From Mactra quadrangularis (lineage: Eukaryota; Mollusca; Bivalvia; Venerida; Mactridae), in NCBI GenBank assembly GCA_025267735.1, contig CM046296.1:20796464-20860463 (forward strand): DNA of 64,000 nt, in the 5' to 3' direction. The notes below the pieces were generated by a model. The model was not told the DNA's origin. It saw only the letters and a list, made by a program, of their open reading frames with translations, and made no database searches. Within the stretch, counting starts at the first letter, position 1. Each line of letters opens with the position of its first letter. A program made the translations under genes and the position numbers. Shown here piece by piece: positions 13,306 through 27,600 of the stretch.

Positions 13306-15308
13306 CTCAAGTTGTACTGTAATTTCCATAAAATCAGAGAGTGTGTTTTTTTCATATTGATTCATGGTCCCTTGGGTTTATAGGAAAGTCATATTGCGAA
13401 ATACATAATGTATGTTACATTTGGAATCTTCTTCAAGAAAATCATACAAGTTTAATTCCCTAGAAATTACCATGAACTTCTCAAATATACTCTGTATTAT
13501 TTTTGCACCATAGGTAAACTCAATTCTTTAGCTAACGGAACATTTACTTGTTCTTTACTTGGTTATAATTTGTATACTTGTGGATGGATTGAAATAAAAT
13601 TTCACTTGGGGGTAGTTCTACATATTGTGCATATCTGGATAATATTTTGCTTTAATCTTATCTCTAATACATGAAGAACAGGCAAATGAAAAGTATCACT
13701 GAAAAATGTCGAATTCCGAGCTGTTACAAATACTTCCTTAAGTAACCTTTAAGGTGATGGTTTTATTTGTTATGTAATACATTTATTCAACAATTAATGG
13801 AAACAAAATTGTTTTTACATTCGCTTCCTGTATTGAATTTATGTTCTGAAAACTAAATTCAAATTATTTTTCAAATACTCAAATTATACCTCTACCCTGA
13901 GTCATTGCTTTAAATTTTGTTGAGCCCAATTTATGTTACATAATAATGGGCAAAATTATCAATTTGCTTGACCCTATAAAATAAGTAATTTTCACTAGCC
14001 CAAGTCAATTGTTACTGGTCCCTAGCTTCAGGCTAGTATATGTAGATTAAGGCTATAAATATTCCTCAAAAGGTAAGTGTTGCGTTAGCTATGGAAATGA
14101 GTGTATGTACTAGAATAAGAAAATTATATTTTGGTAGAGAAATCATGCAAGTTTATCATGGTTTATTTTTCATCCAGCATTTCTCTGAAGGTAAAAAAGC
14201 CATAAGATAGATCAGAGAGATATGTTATGTTAAAAGTTCCACTGTCAAGAAAATTCTCCTGGAGGAATTTTAGTACACCATGTTTTTTTTGTGTTTCTAT
14301 TTTTTTATATGTTTGGGATTTAAATTGAGAAAGAGATTTGGAATTTACCTGTCTGTATTAATGTTGGTTTGAAGTTTGGAGATAGTCTTGCTAAAAGAAT
14401 GGAAGTGGTGCGGTAGATAAGACATTTTAACAGATCTAAGAAAAACAATCTCTCAGTAATCGGCTGCTGTATGCATTGCATCAGTCTATTTATGTTTGTG
14501 GAATTATTTTTACGATGGTTTGATTTTCAGTTTATTTGAAATGTTTTTGAAAGTGGGATCATTAGTATTAGGAATGATTTTGAAGTTATAGATGTACATG
14601 TTTAAAGCATTAGGTGTAGAAAATGAGTTGAAATAAAAGTTAATACATTTTGGATTATATTTTATTTGATTTAAATTCACTGTAAGAAGAGATGGAATAA
14701 AACAAATATTATCTTGATACTTGCTTAGAAATGATTGTTGCTGGAACTTTATATATTTTCTATTTTCGACATGTTTAATAAATATAATCGTATGTTTTTG
14801 CTGTAGACTGTTACAGATAGGAGAGAAATGGGTTTGAATGTATGATTTGAAAAGTAACTTCTAACATTAAGAAATACTAATAACTTGTATATTTGGAAAT
14901 TATTATTTCTTTATGTTTTATCAATGGAAATACTGAAGTTATTTCCTTCAATATAGATATAAAAAATTGACTCAATGAATAAACAAATTGATGATAGTTA
15001 ATTAGTTTATTTTAATTACAGAGACTTAATGAGCTATGACAACTTAATGATGATATCTTAGTTCAATGAACTTGTAGCCAAAACAAAGACTAGTATGACA
15101 TTATAGTTTTCATTATTCAGAAAAGATAGTGTTGACTTCTAATTAAGATCCATTGACCTCTGATTTACTTGCTTAGTTGGAGAAACTATCTAGACTAACA
15201 AATAAGAGTGTTTGTTTGTATGGAAGGTTGAGAACAAACTACTACATGAGCTACTACAATTGTAGTTCTTAACTTGTAATATGCAGTGTTTAATGATAGG
15301 ATAATATA
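13306..15308. other. AT-rich non-coding DNA
   Basis: No coding or RNA signals were seen. It lies upstream of the candidate Homer start and shows no CpG enrichment. Confidence 0.5.
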
Positions 15309-15527
15309 AGTTATTATTCTGGGATAATAAGAGTTAACATTCTTGAATAATAAGAGTTACAGTTCTTGAATTTTAAAAGTTAATTAGAGTAACTGTTCTT
15401 GGATAATAGAGTTAATAAGAGTTACTGTTCTTGGATAATTAGAGTTAATAAGAGTTACTGTTCTTGGATAATCAGAGTTAATAGGAGTTACTGTTCTTTA
15501 TCAATAAGAGTTACTGTTCCTGGATAA
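15309..15527. repeat. Short minisatellite, ~32-bp unit
   Basis: AATAAGAGTTACTGTTCTTG recurs, separated by GATAATNAGAGTT, about six times and ends immediately before the candidate Homer first exon. Copies near the exon are truncated. Confidence 0.8.
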
Positions 15528-15607
15528 ATGAAATATTATACCATGATGAAGCAGCCTCCAGTATTGAATCCTCAACTTGAAGCACATGCTAGAGATGTGA
15601 TCTCAAA
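15528..15607 (+). CDS. Homer: Candidate alternative first coding exon of Homer
   Basis: An open frame starts at ATG 15528, just after an in-frame TAA at 15525; further in-frame ATGs lie at 15543 and 15546. It ends at a consensus donor (AAA|GTAAGT, GT at 15608). The two leftover bases (AA) combine with the first base of the EVH1 exon (G, 21439) to make Lys, so the phase fits exactly and the protein would read ...ARDVIS-K-EQPIFSV. Encoded residues include [19 protein letters not shown]. The usual Homer start is Met-Gly directly before EQPIF; I found no ATGGG|GT exon upstream in the window, so the canonical start may lie further upstream or this exon may replace it. No clear splice acceptor precedes it, so it would be a transcript-initial exon. 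Confidence 0.5.
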
Positions 15608-18600
15608 GTAAGTTTATGTAACCATTGATGTTTTAATGATAAATATACATGTACATGTATATATTGCAGGCTTAGCGCAATCCGGTTGTAACTCACTCTT
15701 TTTTTTAATTGAGTTACGACCATTTTGTACTAAGTCCTTGATATATACTTTGTCTTTGATATAATTGTTTACTTTGCATTACTTACTGTTTCAATACTTT
15801 GGTGTTTTTTTTTAATTCAGTCTAAGACTAAGTCATCTAGGCTGATCTAAGTAATATTTGGATAATCTGTACAAGTTTTACTGATGGATTTACTTAATTG
15901 AACCATTTTAGGTCCTGAATGTTTTAGGTTATACTTTTCCTTGTTTTACAAATGTAGGATACTCTGCTGCAAATTGTTATCTTAAGGCATGTCATTAATT
16001 ATATTTATGACAAGGAATATTTATTGCCTGGAAAAACTGGTATGTGGACCTGGTCACTATAAAACAAATGAATAAAGTGCTGAATCGGTATATTTAAGAC
16101 ATTAGAAATAGAAACATAATGTTGCAAGGATTGTACAAAGAATTAGTGTATGTGTGTGTGGGGGAATGATCAACCACATGCCAACATGGAAGCATGTTCT
16201 CTTGTATTTGCAGACAAGATGAGAGATAACATTCTATATTTGTTACAATAATCTACTTCTGTAAAACTTTTAATGTAATCACCATAATAAATGATAACAT
16301 TTATTACAGAATTTATATCTGTTCTGTATTATTTCAACTTTAGTTTTAAGTTATATGTGAAAAAAATTTCTTGAGTATGGCATGCTACTGTGCTGGCTTG
16401 TCTGGGCTAAAATGGAACTACCCTGGTTCCCTTGGCTAATATTTTCACCATGTTAATTTTGAACTTAAGGAACACTCATATTTGTGCTTAAGTTCTTCAA
16501 AAAATGTACAAGGCTTTGAATATCTAGAATTTCTTTAAAAAGATGGATCCTTACTGGTTCCTTATAAATTGTGCTTATGTTTTTAAAACAAAAAATTCAA
16601 AAAGTGAATATGAGTTGTACAAATTTGGCATTCTAAAATTGTTCAAATTTTGTGCTAGACTTTTGAACATTAGAACATTTAAAGTCTTTCAAGTGACATT
16701 ATAGGTTTGACAGATTGGTATGTATTGTGAAGTGTGTACTTCAAAACTATGTTAACTACACTTGAAACATTTTAACAAGTGAAATTACAAAGGCAGATAT
16801 GCAGATAGTCTTGGGGTCTTAGGCCCATTTCCAAAAAATTTCAAAATATTAAAAAACACACACATAGAAATAGGGTTAAAAGTGATATTTTTTGCACTTA
16901 GTCCTTTGTGTGAAAACATTTTGGTTGTTGCCTCCCCCTCCCCCAATATAAATTCTTGAATTGCTAGTGAAATGATAGCTTGCTGACATGAATACTAAAA
17001 AGTAGCAATTTTAAATTTTAAAGTCATACAGGACACCTTGAAGGTAGCAATTTTAATGTAGTGTAAATATTTAGATGTCAAAATAAGAAAAGTGAATATA
17101 TTGATCTATCTTATACAATGTATTGATTTAGTAACAAATCAACAATGATATCAATCAACATACAGTGATACCTGTATATTATGACCATTATAGGGTTCCA
17201 TTGGGGATATGTCAGTGTGACAGTTGAATAACAATGTCTTAGGTTATAGTAAAATTTGGTTTGTAACTTTGAAAGTGGATTTATAGTAAAACCCCACTTC
17301 AAGGTAGTTGAACCTTGTTTAAGAGTCGTTCTAGAGGTTGTACTGTATAATGTTTGTTTTATTCTAATATATTTACTTTGTGACTTAATGTTATATGATC
17401 AAGTAGGAAACTTAGACTAATGGATTAATTTTACCATTTTCTGTTGAAATACTTCATACCTGCTACTATACAGTGATACCTGTCTACAACAACCGGTATC
17501 ATGACTATATCTTGTTTGTGTTAAATTGTCTCTTATAGAGAGGTGGCTGTTTTGTTAGGGTTATTTTATTGGGCAATTTATTAAAAGGGAAGTATTTAAA
17601 ATGCCTATAGTTAAGAGATGACTGTCAATAAAAGGTGGCCAGTTTTGAAAGATTTTACTGTAAACTGTTTCAAGTTTCTATCAGATTGTTAACAAGTTTT
17701 ACTGCTCTTGATATAGACTATTAACAATCAAGATTCTATGTATAGTTCATTATAGGACCCTACAGAATTGTCTCTGCCAATGAGAATGTAGCTCACAATT
17801 CAGATTTATTTTAGATCTCTGCTGTAGTTTCCATCTGTCAGTGCTACATAGGAGTTATTTTGTCTTTGTTAATATTAGATTATTATGATATGAAACTGAT
17901 AAAAATGGACTTATTGGACATTATAGGGTAGGTTAGGTTTTGTTACCATAAATTGTGACTTTAAAAATGTAATTTGAAATATTAAAAAAAAAAAATGTTT
18001 GTATGTATGGCCTATGAAAAGAAGTACTCTTCACTACTTACTGTTTTACCTAGATAGCACTTTAATCAGACATTGTACTTGCTCTATCTAGACTGTTAAA
18101 GTGCAATTAATTATAATCTTATTTTGGACTGAAAGAAGCCAAGGTTTCTCAGAGACTGTGCTTGATTCTCTGTTCTGTACAATAGACTAATCAAACAAAC
18201 ATTTTGTGGAACTTGTCCATAACAAAGCAATCAAGTGCACCTTGAATGACCTTGGCTGTAGATGAGAAGATTTCAAGCCCAGTAAGAATGTATACATGAC
18301 TGGCTAGTTACATGTTAATTACAAAGACAGATGTGTATAGTTTTGGTATATGAAAGATTCTTTCATCTTTTTACTGGTAAATAATTACAGATCATGTACT
18401 TCATTCAATCTACTGTTAAATAGCTACTTCATACTTTACATTAAAACAGTATAGCAAAGGTGTATACATCTACACCAGTATGGCACAGGTTTTTACATTA
18501 AAAATGATATTTCTAAGATGTTTACATTAAAAACTTCATAATAGTATGGTATAGGTTTTTACATTAAACCTGGTTTAGTAGTACAAGCCTTTCCTATAAT

Positions 18601-21600
18601 TAAAACAATATAGTGCAGGTTTTTCTTTCAAAGCAATATGGTACAGAGTTTTTAAGATAAAAACAGTATGGCATAGGGTTTTATAAAAGAAAACATGGTG
18701 TAGGTTATTAAGACTCATGTGTTGTGGATTTACTCAGGAGGATGAGTATCATTCTAATGAGTTGTTTTTAATGAGTACATACTTAATGAATACATAGAAT
18801 ATTTCATACTTTTATACTGCATAGGTAGAGAATCCTGATGCAGATGTTTTAATTAATAACTGATTAAGTCCATTAAAGATACGATGTTGTTTCAAGGTTT
18901 CTATGATATGACTCATGATTTTTAGCTACCTAATGGCTTAAAAATAGTTTTATGCCATTGTAAACTGTTTTAAGCCCAACTAGATAGGGTAGCAAAATTA
19001 ACTTTAAGGGGTCTATGGGCCTGATTTCAGGACTGGACCTATATTGTATGTGCCTTTGTTTAGCTTGGTCATAAAATACTTTCTTAGCAACAGCCATATC
19101 TTCTCCCTACCATTGTTACAAAAAAAATGCTGCAAAAACTGCCGGAGAGTAACATTTAACAGTATCAAACATAATTCCACTTTTTGTATTCAATTTCTTT
19201 TCCTCCTTTCTTTAATTGTTTTGAATTATATAAATGTATTAATTGTGACTTCAGTAAAACATTTTAACATGTAATTTATATATGAATGAAAAGTTATTTT
19301 CTTTAATTGTTTATAAGTGTCTATTACATTTAATTCTATTGGCGCGATATGACCTTTCTGTGTTGGTGCATCGTAAAACCAAAACAAACTAACAAAACAT
19401 TTATTTTTGTATTATTTTATGTATATTTTACATACTAACTAAGTACAAAGGGTTGTATACCATCTTAAATCAAACTTTTATGTTCATTTGCCAAATTAAA
19501 GAAATTACTTAAAAGATACATCATTTTTCTTTTTAAGGGTTCATAAAGATTTCATGGAAATTTTACTTGATGTTTGGATTTTGAAAGCAAATTACTTATA
19601 TTCAATTACTAGGAGCTATGAAGTATGAACAATGATAAGATCTGAATTAAACACCTTATTATTTGGTTATTCATATTTCATTTATATAAAATGATAAATA
19701 TACCTTAAAAAATGTTTGAATTGTATTACTCAAAATACTCATTTAATAAAATCTAATCATGAAATTATGTCTACAATCATTCTCTTGCCCACTTACATGT
19801 TTAAGCCTTTGCATCAAGTTGGTCAGTTGTTGGCCCCTGGCAAGGGTACTGGGTATGAGCTTTGTACTAAGTTGAAAAGACTAGATACAGAGATCAAGGT
19901 CTGTCCAGGGAACATGTGTATGATGACTGATCACAGCAATTATGTCTATCAAAATGTTGAAATTGAGTCAGATATAATGGGCCATACAAAATATGTTGCA
20001 TTACTCATTGTTATATGCTTATGGAAGATATGTAATGTGAACACCCAATTCCTGGGTTTGAAATCATCTGTTATAAAAGCTTTCTACCTCGTACAGTTTT
20101 TCATTCATTCTTCACTAAATCTTGTCAGAATGTTCATCATTTAAACATATGGTAACATTTAATGATAATCTTCTATAACATCACTTATCATTTATATATC
20201 CTTGATAATTATATAAACATACATTTGAATCATTTTCTTTCTTTTGTTAGATTTTTTGTTGATAGTGAAATATTAACATTCTCTGTTGCCATCAAACATT
20301 GACTTTTTTCCTCCGCAGCAGAACTGATCAGAAGTTTTCAAAATAACAGTATAAATGAAAGACAAAAACTTTCATTTGTGTAGGCCTTTTTCAAACATTC
20401 CTGCTATATTCTTTTGCCCTTCTAAAATATGTAGTTGTGTTTGTCTTTTAACAATTGATGGCTGACAACAATCAGAAGTGTCATTCAGGTACTTGGTATG
20501 GATATCGAAAAATAACTTTTCTAAACAAATAAGTCATAAAAGTAGCAGATTCAACAACTATAATTTCTACAATAATTTTCAATTGGTGATTGCGACCACT
20601 CCTACTAGTACCCTTATGAGACTATTGATTATGGTCACTTCGTACTGTGGAATGGCAACTTCATCATTGCTGTTTCTCCAAGCTCTTAGTTCAATACAAA
20701 ACCAATACAAGCTGTAAAGAATCTATTAAATCTCTTTCCTAATGAAAAGTGTGAAGAAAAAACATTCCATTATGGTGGATAAAAAATGAAAGAAACAGCC
20801 TTCAGCTAATGTTTATAACCTTTTTCCAATCATGTTCTGAGGAAGTAAGCTTATTTTATATAAGCTTAAATTTGTCTGAGAAGGAATTAATTGTCAGAAT
20901 ATTCTTACATTCTGATTTCCTTGGTTTTAAAACATGTGCCAAAATATCTCAAGGCAAAAGTTAATATTACATTTAGTTGAATCATATAACATTTCCGGTT
21001 GCCAAGGTTTTAATTTATACATGTATTCTTACAAAGGTTATTCTAGTTTGAGTACATCCTGTAAAATCTCATTTAAAGAGATAAGGATTATTTTGGTTTT
21101 TGGTTTTTCTATTGCTTTCTATGCAGCACTTATTGTGTTATTTTTTCATCAATTTGCAGCATTTTCCCTGTAGCTGCTTAGTTTTGTAGACCTAAGATAT
21201 TAAGTAGTTTAGGTGTATACAAGTTGTTCTATGTAAATGATGCCCATTTTCAGCTTCAACTGGTTTCAACAGAAAGAAGAGGCAGTCCTCTAAAGTCCCA
21301 TGTCCTGCTTTGAAAAACTCATTTTTATCAAGTTGTGCAGCATGTCTCATGTTATGACTCATGAAAGATAATGCATATTCTTGAGGTTTCATTGATTTTA
21401 AACTTAAAATTCAAGTATTAAATAATTTCTATTTTCAGGGAGCAGCCCATATTTTCTGTTCGAGCCCATGTGTTCCAAATTGATCCAGAAACAAAGAAGA
21501 ATTGGTTACCAGCAAGTAAATCAGCTGTATTAGTATCCTATTACTATGACAGTGCAAGAAATACTTACAGAATTATCAGTGTGGAGGGATCAAAGGTACG

Positions 21601-24600
21601 TTCTGTGGCCCTTTTTACTGACCATTTATGATAAAAATCAACCTATTAAAATGAATTGTAAAAAAGCAAATAATGTTTTTTCAAAGCTTTTTTATAATTT
21701 AGTTTGTTTTTGTTTAAAATCCTGTTCAATGAGTACATTATATAATAAAGGGAACAGCTGCCCGGCTATCCTAGTTGGTAGCATGCAAGTCTACTGATGG
21801 AGGGATCGTGGGTTCAATTCCCAGGCGGGGCATACTATCGTGGAGCTTGGTCGTAAAATTATTTCTACGGCCATTCTCCCTCCTACCAATGATTTTTTTA
21901 TTATGTAGGGCAGTTGTCAGTCAGTGACAAAAGTGTGCGCTTAGTAGTTGGTTAACAGCTAAATCCAGAGATTTAGCCTTTCCAGGAGAAGTGAGTAGGT
22001 TGACTGACCGCCATTATATGACCTATACCATGTGTTGCTATGGCGTTAAACCCAACAAAAACAAAAACAGAACAATATAAAGGAAACAGATCACCAGTAT
22101 AAAAAATATATGAATGAACAGAGTACTTACTTTATTTTATACCACATTTTGTGTAATTTGGTCTAAAATTTGTGCATATCTTGTCTTCAATGTTGTATCC
22201 TAAAGTATTAGAAAATGTATGCTGCAAAATTTGCACTGTTGGTATCTTGTTTTGCATTTAAACCTGTTTGCATGATTCCTAGACAACCCTGAGAGATTTG
22301 CAGATTCTATGCAGAGCATCTGTGCGCTGGTTAAGAACATTAATGATTTTTTATAATAATAATCATGTTTTCCATGATAAAATTAACTTCTGCAGAAAAT
22401 AGATATGATATCTTTAATTAGTTTTGGCTGTTCATAAGTAATTCTATATCATTTTCAGTTCTTCATAAAATTATTTACGAGTCTTCAAATGTCCAAGTCA
22501 CGTCAAACAAATTAATACATAATTATTCAATTTTGTTAATTTAATTGATTTTTCTTTTAATTTCTGATGACATGTTACATCTGATGTATTTGATGTGCTC
22601 GGGGCCATATAACATGGTAGTCTCATACCTATCATTTATTTACGTGATTTATCTATGTGAAAATCATGTTATGTAAGTCAGTACAAATTATTATGTCTAG
22701 AAAATGTTGAAATGTAATTATAATTTTACATATATTATCTTGTTTTACATAAAAGTTTGTAGATGAACTAATTAACATCAAATTTTGAAACAGAATATAA
22801 AATGTCAAATCTATGTCACCCAAGAAGCATGGTGACCTAATTTTATTGTATTTCCTGTTTCTTTATTGATATTTCATTCTTTATCTTGATATTTAGGCTT
22901 ATTTGAATATATTTTTAACTAGGCTGTCAACACTATTAAGGTAATTTTTCAGTAGCCAGTGCAGCTAACCTAACTTTCTTGAACTTTTATATGTAACCAG
23001 TTCTCTCCTATTATTGCTAATTATGACTGAAAAATTGACCAAAATAACTTTATTCTCACAATGAGGAGCATTTTTGTTATTGAAGCAAACAATGAGGGTT
23101 TATTTTGAACCTCTGTTTTGTAACTTTCAGATTTCATGTGCTTTTGAGAGTCCAGTCAAAGTTGATAGAGACAAGGCCCCTTTATCCATGCCGAAGTAGC
23201 GATTGTTTAATCAATATTACCCATTTACATCATACATGTTTTCTAAGAACTTGCTATAAAAATTGTCTTATTTATATAACATTTATATTACAGGCCATTA
23301 TCAACAGTACCATTACACCAAATATGGCATTCACTAAAACATCACAGAAATTTGGACAATGGTCAGATCCTAGAGCTAACACTGTGTATGGTCTTGGCTT
23401 TGGTACAGAGGCTGACTTAGCAAAGGTAATGATTTCATTTGTTTCTTGTTTAACATTTTTATGACAATCAAAGATGTGGAGTCATATGAGGCAGAATGTT
23501 CATCTAAACATGGCTGTAGGATGAATCTGTATCAGACTCCAACCAATTGTAAGCAACTGACTGCTATTTCAGTTAAAGGGCCATGATTTGACCCCTGATG
23601 TTTCTACCATTGATACAAGAAGTATTTGTTCTTATTAGCTTCAATCAAACTCACTAATTAATTTTAATACTTTTTGGACTCACATGAACTTAGATTCAAA
23701 GTTTTGTAACACAATATATTGTGACACAACACATTACAAATTGTATAAGAATTAACAAAATATTTTAAACATTTTGTACAATGTATTTTCTGATAAAACC
23801 TCTCTTCAATCGCTCTCTTAAACTGTGCTATCCTAAATTGACCATCTTAGAGAGATGACTGTTGTAAGGAGGATCTACTTTATAGTTTACTACATGTATA
23901 TTTTAAAATACATGAGAGTCGTATATTCTAGATGGCTAGTATTTAAGATAGATTGCTAATTATAGTTCACCATTAATGAGAGGTTTGACTATATATAACA
24001 CAAATAATACAATGTATTGTCCAGTAAAAAAGATGTTTAAAACATTTTGATATGTTACAAGTATTAAATGGTTTTATTATAATGTTATACATAATATTTA
24101 ATTGATATTTAATTGTCTAATGTTTGACAGTTATCACATTTAGAACAATAATCTCCTCATGTTTTACTGATAAAAACTTCTGGTATAACACTAGACAACA
24201 CTAGACCAGTGACAGTTGACTGATGTTTGTCAACCTATACTCTCTCTGACTCATTATTTCATTTATTTGATCTTCAAATTAATTACCTAGTTCAGTTTTG
24301 TATCAATGTGCTGTTATGTATGTTCTTAATAATGTTTGATATTACTTCTAAGTCAGTTTGACCAAGGTCAGATTGTAACTAAAGTTTTAGCTTACTTAGT
24401 AATTAGTTATTGTGTTGAGGCTGATATAGTATTTTCTCTCATTCTGGTAAAATATTGCAATAATCAACAGTCTCATGTAGGTATTTAAATTTATGGCTAC
24501 AGTGATCGGTTCTGTCTCTGTCTCTAAAAGAGGCTGCAGTTCGACTTATTCACAATAAAGACAATTCACAAAAATATTATCAAAACTCCACAATCTGCAA

Positions 24601-27600
24601 GATTTTATAGGCACATGGTGTTATTGTGGCTATTCTGAATTTAGCAACATCAGAATGTTACTTGAAGTACTTTTTATGACACTTAAGTCATTAAATGAGA
24701 AATGCATTTTGATAAGTGTGTCACAAATCTTTTTCACAAAGTTGGTAGATTATCATCTCAAAATTCACCATACAAAAGTCATGAGTTGTAGCAAGTAATT
24801 TAAAATAGATTCTGACCTTCAGTATTGGTACAAATATTTGACCCTGTCTTCTATTTGATAAATTGTTGCCATGGTTGCAAATAGCCTTATGAGACTACTG
24901 ATTTTTTGTCAAATGAATATAGATGTACAATGTATAGTGATGAGTCAGCACAAAACTAGTCTACATCCTTCTTTATCTAAATGTAGTTAGACTTGTTTTA
25001 CAACATACTCTCTGGGCTATGATCTAAATAAAACTAAAGTTTGTTCTCAATGAAAGACCAAAGGTTTTGTATGACCTTTTATGTGTCAAATGTTTGATTA
25101 AAAATCATTTCCCTATGATTTATTGATCTTATTTACAACTATTCTCAAGTGTTATTAGTAAATTTTATCAACATTTTTATCACCTATATTGTTTATTTTA
25201 CAGTTTATAGAAAAATTCAAAGATGTTAAAGAATTAACAAGGCAGCAATTGGCACAGAGCCAATCTCCGACCACTGTCAATGGTAATGCTGATGAAAGTC
25301 AATCGTCATCGTCAACAACGACACCACGTGAAACTCCGACCAATCGTGGTTTCTTTCATACTCGTAGTTCTAGTCTTACATCAATGAGAGAACCACAGGT
25401 ATGTGAATATATTGATCTAGGTTAATGACCACTAAATTGAACAAGCTGGTCAAAGACTGTCAAAACTGATGATTTTTAGACTTTCAGTGATTTCACCGAA
25501 AGGCTTAAGTTATACCACAAAACAAAAACTATCGATGCTGAAAATGCCTGACCAGTTTAACCTGCAGAGTGATACATGTGTCTCTGATTAACTACGCAGT
25601 TAAATCTTGGTTTTTGTTGAGCATTGAAAGTTTGGATACTTGTCTTGTTTAAATGGCTTTTTTACTGATACAAAATATGCACTTAGACCGTAGGTAATAT
25701 CTTGATAACCTTTGCTATTAGGTTTAGGTCACATAATGTATACATTGTATATAATCACTGATTAAGTATTTTATACATTCATACCTCTAGCTATATAATA
25801 TAAAAGATGTTTGTTTTTTTTCATATATAAAATACAGTGCTCTTGAAAAATCCTCAGACAAAATCCTGTTTCCAATTCACATTTATCCATGAAAAAAAAA
25901 AAAGAGTCATGGTAGCAAATTCAAAAACTCGGCATTAATTAGTTCATTATCATGTGATTTTAAGTTCTAACTATTTTAAATGAATACCCTTTAGCTATAG
26001 TAAGATTTCTTCCAATATTCATGATCAATTTTTCTCAATATTTTATATGTCCAAAAAACTTTTGGAGGAGACAGTATATTTTTGCTTGTTTTTTTTTTTG
26101 TCGAAATAAATATTCATGGGAAATCAATTTTGTTTGTAATGGTTTAACTGAACAGTGACTCAGATAAGTTATATGACTGGAAAAAATTGAAATGTGAAGT
26201 AAAGCAGTAAATAATACATTTTTATTGTATTTGGATTGATAATACATGTAGAATGTCATTATATAATGATTAAATCTATGAATCATTTGATCTATCCTAG
26301 TATTTAGACAGATGATAATAAATCAATATATTGATTATGAATAATATAGATAAAATATATCTGGGTCGCTGGGATCAATTTAAAGCACAATTTAATAGGA
26401 TAGATCAAGATAATATTTGTATTGAAATTGACAGACAAGTTTTAAATTGAATTTTTTCTGTCTCTTACTGAATTTTTTTTTGTCATACTTGTTATTCCTG
26501 ATATTCTTTAATAGGCTGTTTTAGGTGGAATATTTTATAAGTATAATATCATAAATATGTAATTCCATTTTATAGTATAAGTTCAATGTGGTTGCATGCT
26601 CACTGACTTTACCTTTTAATTAGCTTTCTGGATGAGATTTTTTACTCCATTTGAAGTTCAGACGACATTACTGCCATCCTAATAGGTACCCATTTACGCA
26701 AAATTTTAACTGAAGTGTAGCAGTCAGAGGTACGTTTCTTGTTATAGTGGGATTTGAACACAGGACCTCTAGATACATAAGAGTGTCCTATCGCTTGAAA
26801 TACTATTGAACTAATGGGTAGCATGTTAATATTACAGTAAAATTTAGAAGACTTGAACTTGGTCATTTAAGACAAAATGTTGAAGCAAGCCAGATATGAC
26901 ATTATTGCTGCATGTATTTCAAAATTATGGTCACAGTATGTGCACCATTAACATTTGACCATTTGACTATAGCTAGGGCAAATAATTTTGTTGCTGAGTG
27001 CTGACCCCAAAGATTTTATCTTATTGATGTTTTTCTGTATATTTTAATGCTTTTTTCTTTTTTTTTTCTTTATTTCCATAGCAACCAGCAGAACAACAGA
27101 AGGAGAATGTAAATCTTCGTGAAAGAAGAAACTCATTTAACACACCGGGATCAAATGGCAATACATCACCTGAAAGTCAAATCAAATATGAAAATGATAG
27201 ACTCAAACTAGCTCTAGCTCAGAGGTAATACAAGTTTCATTGATCTTTGCTTTGTAGGTCTGTGAACAAATCTTAATGCTTTACTTGTTGTTGTGTCTGC
27301 AGAGAACTAGTCTAACTACATATAAATTTTAAAAAAATGTTGACTAGTTTTGTGTTGATTGATTTATAGTTCTGAAATTGTAGAATATATATAGTATTTA
27401 AGAACTATTTTTTGTAGATGATATTAGTACTCCAGAACTACTTTTTGCAGATGATTACTGTAGGTAATAGCCCGTATAATCATGTAAGACTGGTTTATTG
27501 TTTAATATTTAACCAGGTGTATAATTTCTGCTAATTTTTGTCAGATCTCATTTATACTGTATAATGGTTGTTGATGTCTGAAAGCAGACGTAATATTTCT

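Larger units (their letters stand above)
15608..21438 (+). other. Homer intron 1 (5.8 kb)
   Basis: This intron runs between the candidate N-terminal exon and the first EVH1 exon. It holds inverted-repeat fragments (17.16-17.66 kb), a degenerate repeat at 18.43-18.71 kb and one 142-residue open frame at 19716-20144 without recognisable domains. The acceptor is ATTTTCAG at 21431-21438, with a modest pyrimidine tract. Nothing else recognisable was seen. Confidence 0.5.

Noticed and set aside
19716..20144. 142-residue open frame in Homer intron 1
   Set aside because: The longest non-repeat frame, but no recognisable domain, no splice or promoter context, and it lies inside an intron. Could be a chance frame or a fragment of an old repeat.
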